DNA from: Brotaphodocola faecis
Lineage (GTDB): Bacteria > Bacillota > Clostridia > Lachnospirales > Lachnospiraceae
NCBI RefSeq assembly: GCF_040096075.1
Contig: NZ_JBBMFJ010000003.1
Location: 113,282-177,281, forward strand
Length of the DNA: 64,000 nucleotides
Direction of reading: 5' to 3'
Shown: positions 7,502 through 16,367 of the stretch, piece by piece
How positions within the stretch are numbered: the stretch's first letter is position 1
Layout: every line of letters starts with the position of its first letter
Notes under the pieces: generated by a model
What the model saw: the letters and a program-made list of their open reading frames with translations, nothing else
The model's database searches: none
What the model was told of the DNA's origin: nothing
Made by a program: the position numbers and the translations under genes

Positions 7502-8886
7502 TTATCAGACAAAACAAGCTGTCCGATGTGGCAGGGAGAATTGATTATATTTCTAATCCAAAGCGGCAGGAACATTTATATGCGACCTACCAGACAGAGG
7601 GAGCAACACCGGAGTTCTGGAAGAATCTTGCCAGAGAGAATCAGTTGGATTTTAAGACAAGCGGAACGACTGGAAAATGTATTGAAGGGCGAGAGTTTAT
7701 TATTGCACTTCCGGAGAGCTTTGTGGAGTACAAGTCTGATGATGTGGTCAGAATTTTTACAGATAGCTTTCATAAAAGATATGACGTGGAATGCAGTGCG
7801 GCACTTCACCATAATAAGAAAATGACCAATTACCATATTCATCTGGTATTCAGTGAGCGGAAAATGCTGGAGCATCCAGAAGTGAAAATTGCTAACAGAA
7901 ATATGTTTTATGATGAACAGGGCAAGCACAGACGGACGAAAAAAGAGATTTTAGATGAGCAGGGAAATATCCGGGCAGGGTGCAGCATTATCCCCAAGGG
8001 AGAAGCCTACGAAAGCCATATCTTTACGAAGAAAGAGGAATGGTTTAAGAGTAAGGCATTTACCAGGGAAGTCAAAGAAATGTTCACAGAGATCATCAAC
8101 TGTCATGTGAAAGAAGAATCGGAAAAACTGTCTGTCTTTCAGCAGGGCGGTGCGTATCTGGCAACGAAGAAAATCGGGAAGAACAATCCGAAAGAAGCAG
8201 AGATACGAGCCGACAATGCAGCAAGGCAAGAATGGAATCGGACAGTGGATGTGGCATTGGTGGAAGGTGTCCCGGAGGCAGATATTTTGAAAGTCAAGCA
8301 GGAAGAAATCACAGACAAAACGGTACAATCTATAAGGGCACATGGTTGGCTGCCAGATATGCTCCGGCAGATTATTCGAGGTGCGGAAGACTTGTTGCAG
8401 GAAATGATTTTCAAATTTAAGCTTCCGCCGAAGCCAGTACCGAAGATTGACTTGCAGGAATGGAACGATATGTGGATATTGATGGATAAACTCCAGAAGC
8501 AGTCACAGGAAATGAAACAGGCACAGCAGGAGATTTCTTCCATGAAGAAGCAGCTTTCCGAAACAAAGGGATTTTTCAAAGGAAAAGAACGGAAGTCTTT
8601 AGAGAGTAAAATCAAACAGACAGAGAAACTGGAGAAGCGGATACACACGGATATGGAGCAAAATGTAAAACAGGCAGACTATCCAGATGTTCAATCTTTT
8701 GCAAAGGCATATCACAAATCAGAGGAGCTGATCCGGGAATATAACAAGGATCTGCGAGAGTGGAAGAATCAGACAGCACAGAAGAAACAGACATCAGACC
8801 CGCCGACAAAGGCAAGTGTGCTGAAAAAACTGCACAGCTATCAGCAGGAAGGCAGACAGCAGTCGAAGTGGACAAAGTCACAGTAA
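7465..8886 (+). CDS. MobA/MobL-type relaxase, 5'-truncated
   Basis: DNA relaxase that nicks oriT to start conjugative mobilization. Visible features are KLSDVAGRIDYISNPKRQEHLYATY near the start, a metal-binding HxH in TNYHIHLVFSERK (about residues 116-128) and a long lysine/glutamate-rich coiled-coil tail (about 330-470). The first codons (GTG at 7465, MFQFHIVLGRHS) run across the joint with the XRE fragment, so the natural start and any oriT upstream appear lost. The Tyr/N-terminal active region may be incomplete. No mobC or partner gene is present, so this is a mobilization remnant. Confidence 0.75.
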   Translation: MFQFHIVLGRHSFIRQNKLSDVAGRIDYISNPKRQEHLYATYQTEGATPEFWKNLARENQLDFKTSGTTGKCIEGREFIIALPESFVEYKSDDVVRIFTDSFHKRYDVECSAALHHNKKMTNYHIHLVFSERKMLEHPEVKIANRNMFYDEQGKHRRTKKEILDEQGNIRAGCSIIPKGEAYESHIFTKKEEWFKSKAFTREVKEMFTEIINCHVKEESEKLSVFQQGGAYLATKKIGKNNPKEAEIRADNAARQEWNRTVDVALVEGVPEADILKVKQEEITDKTVQSIRAHGWLPDMLRQIIRGAEDLLQEMIFKFKLPPKPVPKIDLQEWNDMWILMDKLQKQSQEMKQAQQEISSMKKQLSETKGFFKGKERKSLESKIKQTEKLEKRIHTDMEQNVKQADYPDVQSFAKAYHKSEELIREYNKDLREWKNQTAQKKQTSDPPTKASVLKKLHSYQQEGRQQSKWTKSQ

Positions 8887-8959
8887 ACCGGTTAAAGAAA
8901 ATAAAAAACTAATCTATCACACATAGATGTGTTAGATACTAAAAGAGGGTGAAATATGT

Positions 8960-11900
8960 ATGGACTGGACGAGGTTTGATAATCATGGCGAATCAAATAA
9001 TCATGCATTTGAAGTTATGTGCAATTTGCTTTTTGAGTCATGGTGTAAGGATACTTATGGAGAAGAATTGACTCATTTTTCGTTTGTGAATGGAGATGGA
9101 GGAGATGGAGGAGTTGAAGCATTTGCTTCTTTGACGAATGGCGACATAATTGCTGTACAATCCAAGTGGTTTCCTGAGAAAATCGAAGACGGACAAATAA
9201 GACAGATAGAAAAATCTTTCCAAACTGCGGTTGCAGTACGCCCAAATATTAAAGAATATGTTGTATGCGTTCCTAGGGATTTAGGAAATAAGCGGATTGT
9301 TAGAGACAGAAAGGTTGCAAATAATACAGAGTCAGATAGATGGGATAAATTGAGCTCCGATTTAAAAAAATCGAATCCGAATGTTAATATTATTCTATGG
9401 GATGAAACTTCTATTCAGGAACGTCTGACTAGACCGGAGAATCAAGGAATTTACAAATATTGGTTCGAGAATACGATTGTATTCGATGATCTTTTTAAGC
9501 TTTCATTTGAGAAGACTGTAAATGGATGGGCAAAAGCAAAATATATTCCAGAGATTCATACAGCGGGGTATATTCATAATCAGTTAGAGTACTTTGTAGG
9601 CAGTATAGAATTGTCTTTACGTCGATACGAAGAAATCTGTAAGTTCATTGCTAGAATGGAAGCGCTAATGCGTTCATATAAAGATTTATTGGAATTAGGA
9701 ATTCCAAAAGCAGAAAAAGAATTACAGGATAATATTGAAAAAGATTTGATTATTATTAGTAAATGGTTGAGCGTTCTCGATTCTATTAGACAAGCTATTA
9801 AATTAGGAAGTAGAGTGAGCAAAATTACTGAAATATTTAGCTTAAATTGTTCTTCAGCGGATATTAGAAATTCTTCTTTACACTTTGGTAAGTATTTTCA
9901 TTTTAGTGAAGCAGAAAAATTGTTGGAAAATATCGAGGATGATTTCTTCAATTTAGTACGTTTGATAGACTATCGTGATGATAATAAAATTATTTTTTTA
10001 GGAATGCAAGGTACTGGTAAGACCGCAGGGATTATTGCAGAGTCTGCTAGTTATTTACAAAATGGTGTTCATTTGCCAGTGATCGTTCATGCTAAAGAGT
10101 ACAAAGAGGGTGATTCTTGGGCATCTATGATAATAAAAACTCTGGGATTGAATGCGGAATGGAATGAGATCGAGCTTTTTGGTGCCTTACAAAATGCGGC
10201 ATTTATCAGAAAACCAAGAGATGGTGAATTCTTTATAGAACCTCAATGTGTGGTTATTGTTGATGGAATTGATGAAGCATCTTCATGGGAATATTGGAAA
10301 GGAAAAATCGAAGAAACTACTGCATTCAAAAAAAGGTTTCCAAGGATTAAGTTTGTATTTTTGTCTAGACCATATGTGTTTGAGAACCGTTTTGAACTAT
10401 CATATCGGGATTGCTTTTATTCATTGCCTATTTCCGGTGATGGAGACCTTGATGAAATATGTGATAAGTACTTTTCAAAGTATCGAATTGATATCGGTGA
10501 AAACCATTGGATAAAGACCAATTTAAAAAATCCAGTATCGATTAAATTGTTTTCGGACATATATCGTAATACCCCAATTGTTAATTTGAGCAAAAACACG
10601 ACTGTCTTAACAGAATTATATAAAGCAAAAATTTCTTCTATGGAAGATACATATATTTCAGATCATCAGGGCTTGAGAGGCGTGAAAGTCATTCAAACAG
10701 CTTTGATTGAATTGGCGCAATTATTTACAAAAAATAGTTCGATTCAATACGAAGAGATACTCGATAAGGTCTCTATACCGGTAAAAAATTACTTGGACGA
10801 AATACTTAATTTTCTTATGGATGAGGGCTTTATTTATTCACACATAAAGCAAGCGGATGACTTTTCTGCGCCAACTACTTTCTATTCGTGGGGGATGCAA
10901 CCGGCATTTGATTATCTTATTGCTCAAAAAATGTATGCAGGATTGATTTCTGGCCAAAAAATAGAGATTAAATGTACCGATGGTATTCACCAAATGTTGT
11001 CTTTAATTGCAATTGAAAATGGAAAACTTATAACAGAGTTTGAAAATCTCACAATAGACGATCAAGATGCCTTTGAATTGATTTGCTATGCACTTGCTAA
11101 TTGTTCGACAAATGTTGCAGAGAAATATAGAGAGTATCTTAAGAAATTAATGAAATTTTCAGTTGCAGAATTTAGAGAGATTTTTAGTAAGGTTATTCAG
11201 CCTGTTTTAAGAATAGATAAACATCCATTAGGTTCAATGTTGTTAGATGAATTTTTGAGAGAATTTGACAATGCGACAGAAAGAGACATTTGGTGGTCAA
11301 TTCCATCTTATTTAAAGGATAACTATAATTCAGATTGGAGAGCATATACGGAATTAGATTTCGAAAGCATTAAGCTCTATAATACGGATAAACATACTGC
11401 TGCACCATTGGCATTAGTCTGGAGTTTGTCATCGGTAAATAATTCTGTTCGCCAAAGTAGCAGATACAAATTAACAGCATGGGGAATATCTAATCCATTA
11501 GAATTCTGGAAACTATTTGAAAAATGTATATCAATAGACGATGTTCAAGTACTTGAAGACATATTTGCGGTTTCATTTGGAATAGCTTTAGATCAATTTA
11601 TCTGTGATGAATATTTACTTATTGCTTCAAAATGGTTCATAGAAAATTTATTTAGCAACGAAGGACTAAAGAAATACGAAAATGTTGCTTTAAGGTATTA
11701 TGGGGCAGGTGTTGTTAAAACTGCAATTTCCCATGGGCTGATGGATGCAGGACTGCGTCAATTGGTTACACCTCCATATTCTTATGATCCAGATTATTTA
11801 CCGTTATGCAGAGATGCATTAAATTCAAATCGTATGGGAGGTTATCAGGCGATAGATTATGATTTGGCTAGATATGTTCTTTGTGATAGATTAGATGATT

Positions 11901-13276
11901 ATTTCAGAACAGATTATATAACAAAAGAATACCATTATAAGGCAGCTGAGTTTATTACAAAATATGAGACGAAATATAACCTTTCTGATTTGAAAGTTGA
12001 GGGGTTTATTATCGCTTTAGCATATCAATTTATACTGGATCAGGGATGGAATAAAGAAAGATTTTGGGGATATGAAGATAAAGATAACCTTGGAATTGAT
12101 ATCGTGATTCGAAGAACATATTATCCAGCAACTCATGGGGAAATGAGCCGTGTTATGACTGTTGCAGAGAAGAATGTTTGGCTTGCTAAACATAAAATAG
12201 AGGCGATATTTGCTAATGAAATTCCATTAAGTAAAGATTATGAGACTTTTCAATATGTGGATGATTATTCTCAGTTAGAGGATTTTACTAATACATATCA
12301 AGATTATGCTAACACATTGCATAGAGCGAAAAAGCATACTTGGTTCAATGCCGATTTGTTAGCATGTCTTGATTGTGAGACAATTGATAAAGAGAAGATT
12401 GAAAGGTGGATGCAGAATACGGATATTCCCCAGTTCGATAAATGGATATCGAATACTAACGGAGAGGTTCTTCTCTATACAGCAACTGATGTACAAAACA
12501 ATTTGAGCGGAATTACAGAAACTGTATGGATTTCAGCAGGTGCAGTTAAGAAAAATGATTTTCAACAACTGCTAATACTATTGGATAATTATTGCGAAGA
12601 TAGAAATGAATTACTGAATGTATGTGATTTTCATTCATATCAAGATTGCAGATGCTATTGTACCCCACAAGAAGCTTGCTTAGTGCATTCAGAGCGTGAG
12701 ATAAATAGTGTGTTGTCAATCGGAAAGGATAATAGTAAAATTGAAATATTTAAATTAGTAGAAGAATGTCTCAGTGCAGACGAAATGGAAACAGAGAGAT
12801 ACTATACTTTCCCTTCTAAATTAACGAGAGGACTTACCGGCATTGTTTATGGAGACGGTTTTTCATACTCTGATAAAAGAGGAAACGTAATCGCTAGATA
12901 TAGTGATAGCGGCGAGAAGTGGGGAACTTTCCAAGAGACGTTAATGATTAATTATGATAGATTAATGTCTGGATTAACTGAAGCTGAGTTAATGCCTGTC
13001 TGGCTATTCCGTTTGTATAGGGAACCATCACCAAAAGCGAGAGAAAGATTTGACAATTTGATGCATAGCTCAGACAAGACGTTTATGGTGTGGCAGGAGG
13101 GGAGCCAGTTCAGGTTTAAAGAACTTCTCCCATTAGAGCCGGAAAGAAATGATCAAACCGTTAATGTGGATTTCAATTTGGAATCAATTCTTAAAAGGTA
13201 TACTATATCAGGAGAAGATGAATTAGTAGATATGGATGAAGACGATATTATTACATTCGATGAGAATACTTTTTAG
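8960..13276 (+). CDS. Mrr-like nuclease - NACHT/STAND NTPase, candidate antiphage effector
   Basis: A 1438-residue three-part protein. Residues 1 to about 190 look like a PD-(D/E)xK (Mrr/Cap4-like) endonuclease: E18, then GGDGGVEAF with D49 and E53, then VQSKW with Q67 and K69. A helical linker follows (about 200-335). A STAND/NACHT NTPase comes next, with Walker A GMQGTGKT at 348-355, Walker B CVVIVDGIDEAS ending near 441, and FVFLSRPY like the NACHT sensor region. The remaining 850 residues show no motif I can name and would be the sensor part. This order matches Avs (AVAST) antiphage proteins, which sense phage proteins and then cleave DNA; the function here is inferred. The gene is markedly AT-rich compared with its flanks, suggesting transfer. 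The start ATG follows AGAGGG by 9 bases. A small palindrome ACACAT/ATGTGT sits at 8919-8932. Confidence 0.8.
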   Translation: MDWTRFDNHGESNNHAFEVMCNLLFESWCKDTYGEELTHFSFVNGDGGDGGVEAFASLTNGDIIAVQSKWFPEKIEDGQIRQIEKSFQTAVAVRPNIKEYVVCVPRDLGNKRIVRDRKVANNTESDRWDKLSSDLKKSNPNVNIILWDETSIQERLTRPENQGIYKYWFENTIVFDDLFKLSFEKTVNGWAKAKYIPEIHTAGYIHNQLEYFVGSIELSLRRYEEICKFIARMEALMRSYKDLLELGIPKAEKELQDNIEKDLIIISKWLSVLDSIRQAIKLGSRVSKITEIFSLNCSSADIRNSSLHFGKYFHFSEAEKLLENIEDDFFNLVRLIDYRDDNKIIFLGMQGTGKTAGIIAESASYLQNGVHLPVIVHAKEYKEGDSWASMIIKTLGLNAEWNEIELFGALQNAAFIRKPRDGEFFIEPQCVVIVDGIDEASSWEYWKGKIEETTAFKKRFPRIKFVFLSRPYVFENRFELSYRDCFYSLPISGDGDLDEICDKYFSKYRIDIGENHWIKTNLKNPVSIKLFSDIYRNTPIVNLSKNTTVLTELYKAKISSMEDTYISDHQGLRGVKVIQTALIELAQLFTKNSSIQYEEILDKVSIPVKNYLDEILNFLMDEGFIYSHIKQADDFSAPTTFYSWGMQPAFDYLIAQKMYAGLISGQKIEIKCTDGIHQMLSLIAIENGKLITEFENLTIDDQDAFELICYALANCSTNVAEKYREYLKKLMKFSVAEFREIFSKVIQPVLRIDKHPLGSMLLDEFLREFDNATERDIWWSIPSYLKDNYNSDWRAYTELDFESIKLYNTDKHTAAPLALVWSLSSVNNSVRQSSRYKLTAWGISNPLEFWKLFEKCISIDDVQVLEDIFAVSFGIALDQFICDEYLLIASKWFIENLFSNEGLKKYENVALRYYGAGVVKTAISHGLMDAGLRQLVTPPYSYDPDYLPLCRDALNSNRMGGYQAIDYDLARYVLCDRLDDYFRTDYITKEYHYKAAEFITKYETKYNLSDLKVEGFIIALAYQFILDQGWNKERFWGYEDKDNLGIDIVIRRTYYPATHGEMSRVMTVAEKNVWLAKHKIEAIFANEIPLSKDYETFQYVDDYSQLEDFTNTYQDYANTLHRAKKHTWFNADLLACLDCETIDKEKIERWMQNTDIPQFDKWISNTNGEVLLYTATDVQNNLSGITETVWISAGAVKKNDFQQLLILLDNYCEDRNELLNVCDFHSYQDCRCYCTPQEACLVHSEREINSVLSIGKDNSKIEIFKLVEECLSADEMETERYYTFPSKLTRGLTGIVYGDGFSYSDKRGNVIARYSDSGEKWGTFQETLMINYDRLMSGLTEAELMPVWLFRLYREPSPKARERFDNLMHSSDKTFMVWQEGSQFRFKELLPLEPERNDQTVNVDFNLESILKRYTISGEDELVDMDEDDIITFDENTF

Positions 13277-13380
13277 GATGTAGTACATCACAAATCAGAA
13301 TGATCCGTGATGAGATTGCCTGCTATTGTTTTAATTATTTTCATTTGCCGAATTCTATATTGTAAATGTTGTAAAAATGT

Positions 13381-13408
13381 TTGATTAACATTCATAATAG
13401 GGTACAAT
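13381..13408 (+). promoter_or_regulatory. Sigma-A promoter of AlbA_2 gene
   Basis: TTGATT (13381-13386), 16-base spacer, TACAAT (13403-13408), 66 bases before the predicted start at 13475. It gives this gene its own transcription, separate from the upstream NTPase. Confidence 0.6.
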
Positions 13409-13474
13409 ACAATTAGCTAAATAAAATACTGCACTGATGATGCGAGAAATGATGAAAAAATGAGGTATGAAAAA

Positions 13475-14944
13475 ATGGCAAGAGATACATTGTTTTCTGG
13501 GGAATCAAAAAATGTTGAATACAAAGTCACTTTACCAGATAAAAGCGAAAAGTACATGAAAACTATTGTAGCTTTTGCTAATACTCAGGGTGGAAAGCTG
13601 GTTGTAGGTATAGATGATAAAACACACGAGATTGTTGGCGTGGAAAATGAGATATTATTTCAGGTAATGGATGGAATTGCCAATGCCGTTTCAGATTCTT
13701 GTATGCCGCAGATTATTCCTGATATTGAACCACAGACAGTAGATGGAAAAACAGTTATTGTTGTGTCCGTAGAAGCAGGAAAAAATCGTCCATATTATCT
13801 GAAATCAAAGGGAAAAGAGAATGGCACCTATATTCGTGTAGCAGGTACATCCAGACAAGCTTTTCCAGAGAAAATAAGAGAACTTGAAATGGAAGGTGCC
13901 CGGATTTCATGGGATGAACTTACTTGTGTGGGTTATTCTGTTTCGGATGAAGCAACCGAAAGACTTTGCCAGGATATTGAAAACTTTCGGAAAAAAGCTG
14001 GAATGACAGAACATTCAGTAAAGAAAGAGCAACTCATTAACTGGAAAATTCTGAAACAAAGTGAAGGACAGGTAATGGCAACAAATGCCTATGCATTGTT
14101 AACTTCTGATTACTTTCCATTTTCTAAGACCCAATGTGCAGTCTTTAAAGGAACGGACCGGGCAGTATTTCTGGATAAAAGAGAATTTACAGGACCAATC
14201 TATGCACAGATTGAATCAGCAGTAGATTTTGTATTGAGGAATATAAGACTTGGAGCGAGGATTGATGGCTTGGTGAGAAAAGAAAAGTATGAGCTTCCAC
14301 TAGAGGCAATCAGGGAAATGATTATCAATGCACACTGTCATCGAAATTTATTGGATGAATCCTGTATTCAGGTTGCGGTTTATGATGATCGACTAGAGGT
14401 GACTTCTCCTGGTGGCTTGTATAATGGACTGACTTATGAGGAAGTCATGAATGGCCATTCTAAAATCCGAAATAAAGCAATTGCTAATATTTTTAGTCAG
14501 ATGGGACTTGTGGAAGCATGGGGCAGTGGAATTAAAAGAATTTTAAATGCTGCGAAAGAATATGGACTTTTAGAACCAAAATTTCAAGAATTCGATAACA
14601 TGTTTCGGGTAGAATTGTTCCGTGATTCTTTACCGATGACCTTAGAAAACAAAAACATCGGAGAAACATCGGAGAAGCATCGGAGAAACATCGGAGAAGC
14701 ATCGGAGAAACAAGAGACAGTTGATTTTAACAGTACGCAGCTGGAAATATTAAAATTGCTTATGGAGAACAATCGGTTATCAGCGGTAAAATTAGCAGAA
14801 AAGATTGGCGTTGCTAGTCGAAATATAGAAAACAATATTAAGAAATTAAAAGAACTTGATATTCTTGTCCGACATGGTTCGCCTAAAAACGGATACTGGG
14901 AAGTTATAGATTGTTCGGAAAAGAACGATGAAGACACCGAATGA
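13475..14944 (+). CDS. AlbA_2 / HATPase_c_4 regulator with winged-helix tail
   Basis: Schlafen AlbA_2-type protein of 489 residues. The N-terminal part (SKNVEYKVTLPDKSEKYMKTIVAFANTQGG, GKLVVGIDDK) is the AlbA_2 domain. The middle holds a GHKL-like ATP-binding fold with EMIINAHCHRN (N box) and GLVEAWGSGIKRI (G box). A repeat-derived linker IGETSEKHRR follows, then a winged helix (about 420-480, AVKLAEKIGVASRNIENNIKKL). Such proteins are annotated as ATP-binding transcriptional regulators and often occur in mobile or defence islands. The ATG at 13475 is chosen because GAGGT lies 8 bases upstream; an ATG at 13460 is also in frame. A possible partner of the neighbouring NTPase, by context only. 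Confidence 0.82.
   Translation: MARDTLFSGESKNVEYKVTLPDKSEKYMKTIVAFANTQGGKLVVGIDDKTHEIVGVENEILFQVMDGIANAVSDSCMPQIIPDIEPQTVDGKTVIVVSVEAGKNRPYYLKSKGKENGTYIRVAGTSRQAFPEKIRELEMEGARISWDELTCVGYSVSDEATERLCQDIENFRKKAGMTEHSVKKEQLINWKILKQSEGQVMATNAYALLTSDYFPFSKTQCAVFKGTDRAVFLDKREFTGPIYAQIESAVDFVLRNIRLGARIDGLVRKEKYELPLEAIREMIINAHCHRNLLDESCIQVAVYDDRLEVTSPGGLYNGLTYEEVMNGHSKIRNKAIANIFSQMGLVEAWGSGIKRILNAAKEYGLLEPKFQEFDNMFRVELFRDSLPMTLENKNIGETSEKHRRNIGEASEKQETVDFNSTQLEILKLLMENNRLSAVKLAEKIGVASRNIENNIKKLKELDILVRHGSPKNGYWEVIDCSEKNDEDTE
14655..14709 (+). repeat. Five tandem copies of an 11-base unit inside a gene
   Basis: Units [A/G]CATCGGAGAA at 14655, 14666, 14677, 14688 and 14699. Eleven is not a multiple of three, so gain or loss of one unit would shift the frame and remove the winged helix. 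This is the structure of a slipped-strand phase switch. In the present state the frame is open. Confidence 0.9.
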
Positions 14945-15149
14945 TTATATGTCCTACCGTATGAAAGTTGCAGAAGATAGAAAAGCTTTTTGATTTCAGC
15001 ACAGAAGGGTGACCAACTTTTGACCCAAATATTTCTGGTAAAAGAAAATAGCCTGTATAATATGTATAAATATGGTACTTTTTATAGAATCAAAACCACA
15101 AGATATTGTAGAAACCGAAATGCAATCATTGAGTTTGAATAATACTCAC

Positions 15150-15193
15150 AGCTTCAGAAATGGCGTAAACAAGCCGTTTCTGGAGCTTTTTTC
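15150..15193 (+). terminator. Terminator
   Basis: AGCTTCAGAAATGGC (15150-15164) pairs with GCCGTTTCTGGAGCT (15173-15187), two G-U pairs, then TTTTTT. It follows the AlbA_2 gene by 200 bases. Between them (14945-15149) no gene is visible. A short stretch ATTGAGTTTGAATAA at 15129 resembles ATTGAGTTTGAGTAA at 6804. Confidence 0.8.
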
Positions 15194-15291
15194 TTTTCTG
15201 TGATACCTATATGATACTTGTATGGACAGTACCAGGGATATTTCGGAATACTGAAAAAGGTATTAGAGGTATTTCTAATTTTCTCTTTATT

Positions 15292-15468
15292 TCAGATTTT
15301 CATTATTTTCCATTTTTTTTTAGGATAATTTGTCCTGCCGGGTAGGCGGATTACACCCACGACAACAAGTATCAGCAGACTTAAAATGCAAATGTAAATA
15401 GCCATCCAAAGAGAAAAAATAGCATTCTCGTTGGTTTCATAATTAAAAACCCATATGATATTACGTAC
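15292..15468 (-). pseudogene. Membrane-protein tail fragment
   Basis: The minus strand reads NIIWVFNYETNENAIF then SLWMAIYICILSLLILVVVG and IRLPGRTNYPKKKW before a TGA. This is one clear transmembrane helix with a positively charged end, but an in-frame stop precedes it and there is no start. It looks like the last 58 residues of a lost membrane protein. Family not recognised. Confidence 0.4.
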
Positions 15469-15537
15469 TTACATGCAAGTGAATTTATCATGCAACATTT
15501 TGGTATTCACACATAAAAAGAAAAATGTAAAATAAAC

Positions 15538-15566
15538 TTGACATAATGCACACAAAACACTACAAT
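15538..15566 (+). promoter_or_regulatory. Sigma-A promoter
   Basis: TTGACA (15538-15543), 17-base spacer, TACAAT (15561-15566), about 50 bases before the membrane-protein gene. Strong consensus match. Confidence 0.75.
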
Positions 15567-15617
15567 AAACTTAACCTGATGAAGCATGCAATATAAAAAA
15601 CAAAAAGGAGGAATTTT

Positions 15618-16151
15618 ATGATGAACCATAGTTTTGCTGCACTGTTGAGTTTTGCGTTGGTCTTTTGTATCATTTTTCTTGTCAGCAGGAAAAAAGCCGG
15701 TACAATGCATTATGATGAAATGCAGCTGCAGATCCGGGGAAATGCGTATAAGCTTGGGTTTTCCGTAATCATAGTGCTGTTGGCTGTGACGGGACTTTTG
15801 TATGACACAGATGGTTTGAATATTTCAAACTATATGACAACCGATATGCTGCTGTTTCTGATTTTATATGCAGGAGTTACCGTGTTTGCGGTGTATTCCA
15901 TCTTAAACGATGCATTTTTCCGGGTGCTGGAAAATAGAAACCGGTATCTTCTGTTATGTGCGTTTATTATTGTGAGCAATGCCGCATCTTTACTCCAGAG
16001 CATCCGCAGCGGCAGGTTTTTGGAGCATGGTGTGCTGGACTTTGGGGCGGGAGGGTCTAACCTTTTGTGTCTGATCTGCTTCCTGATGGTTTCCGGAGCT
16101 ATTGTGATTCGAAAAGCCGGCAGAAATGAGGATGAAGATGAAGAATCTTAG
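15618..16151 (+). CDS. Four- to five-helix membrane protein paired with HTH regulator
   Basis: A 177-residue integral membrane protein with hydrophobic segments at about residues 5-22, 45-65, 77-97, 107-127 and 143-166. A cytosolic MHYDEMQLQIRGNAYKLGF segment follows the first helix, and the tail is acidic (NEDEDEES). The pattern matches small DUF2178/DUF6442-like proteins encoded just before an XRE-type regulator. The start follows AAGGAGG by 6 bases. Its last codons overlap the next gene. The pair may form a regulator and membrane sensor; function unknown. Confidence 0.75.
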   Translation: MMNHSFAALLSFALVFCIIFLVSRKKAGTMHYDEMQLQIRGNAYKLGFSVIIVLLAVTGLLYDTDGLNISNYMTTDMLLFLILYAGVTVFAVYSILNDAFFRVLENRNRYLLLCAFIIVSNAASLLQSIRSGRFLEHGVLDFGAGGSNLLCLICFLMVSGAIVIRKAGRNEDEDEES

Positions 16152-16335
16152 AATGAAGGCTGCAAGAGCCGGAAAGGATCTGTCGCAGGAAGAACTTGCA
16201 AAACTTTGCAGTGTGTCCCGGCAGACAATCAGCGCCATCGAAAAGGGAGACTATAACCCAAGTATTTATTTGTGTATTGCAATCTGTAAGGCATTGGATA
16301 AAACACTGGATGATTTATTCTGGCCGGAAGAATAG
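16138..16335 (+). CDS. Small HTH (XRE/Cro) transcriptional regulator
   Basis: A 65-residue protein that is almost entirely a helix-turn-helix: MKAARAGKDLSQEELAKLC, SRQTISAIEKGDYNPS, and a final KTLDDLFWPEE typical of the YozG/YgzD-like family. Three ATGs are close together (16126, 16132, 16138); 16138 is chosen because GAGGAT lies 4-5 bases upstream and the protein then has the usual family length. It overlaps the membrane-protein gene by 14 bases, implying coupled expression from the 15538 promoter. Confidence 0.85.
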   Translation: MKNLRMKAARAGKDLSQEELAKLCSVSRQTISAIEKGDYNPSIYLCIAICKALDKTLDDLFWPEE

Positions 16336-16367
16336 GGAAAATTGACAGACAACAGGAGAACTAATCT

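Noticed and set aside
8960..13276. Type IV or other restriction enzyme instead of STAND sensor
   Set aside because: No methyltransferase, specificity subunit or McrBC-like GTPase is present; the NACHT-like Walker motifs and very long C-terminus fit an immune sensor better. The nuclease part may still be Mrr-like.
14655..14709. CRISPR-like repeat
   Set aside because: Units are 11 bases, contiguous and inside a coding frame; there are no spacers. No CRISPR array was seen anywhere in the window.
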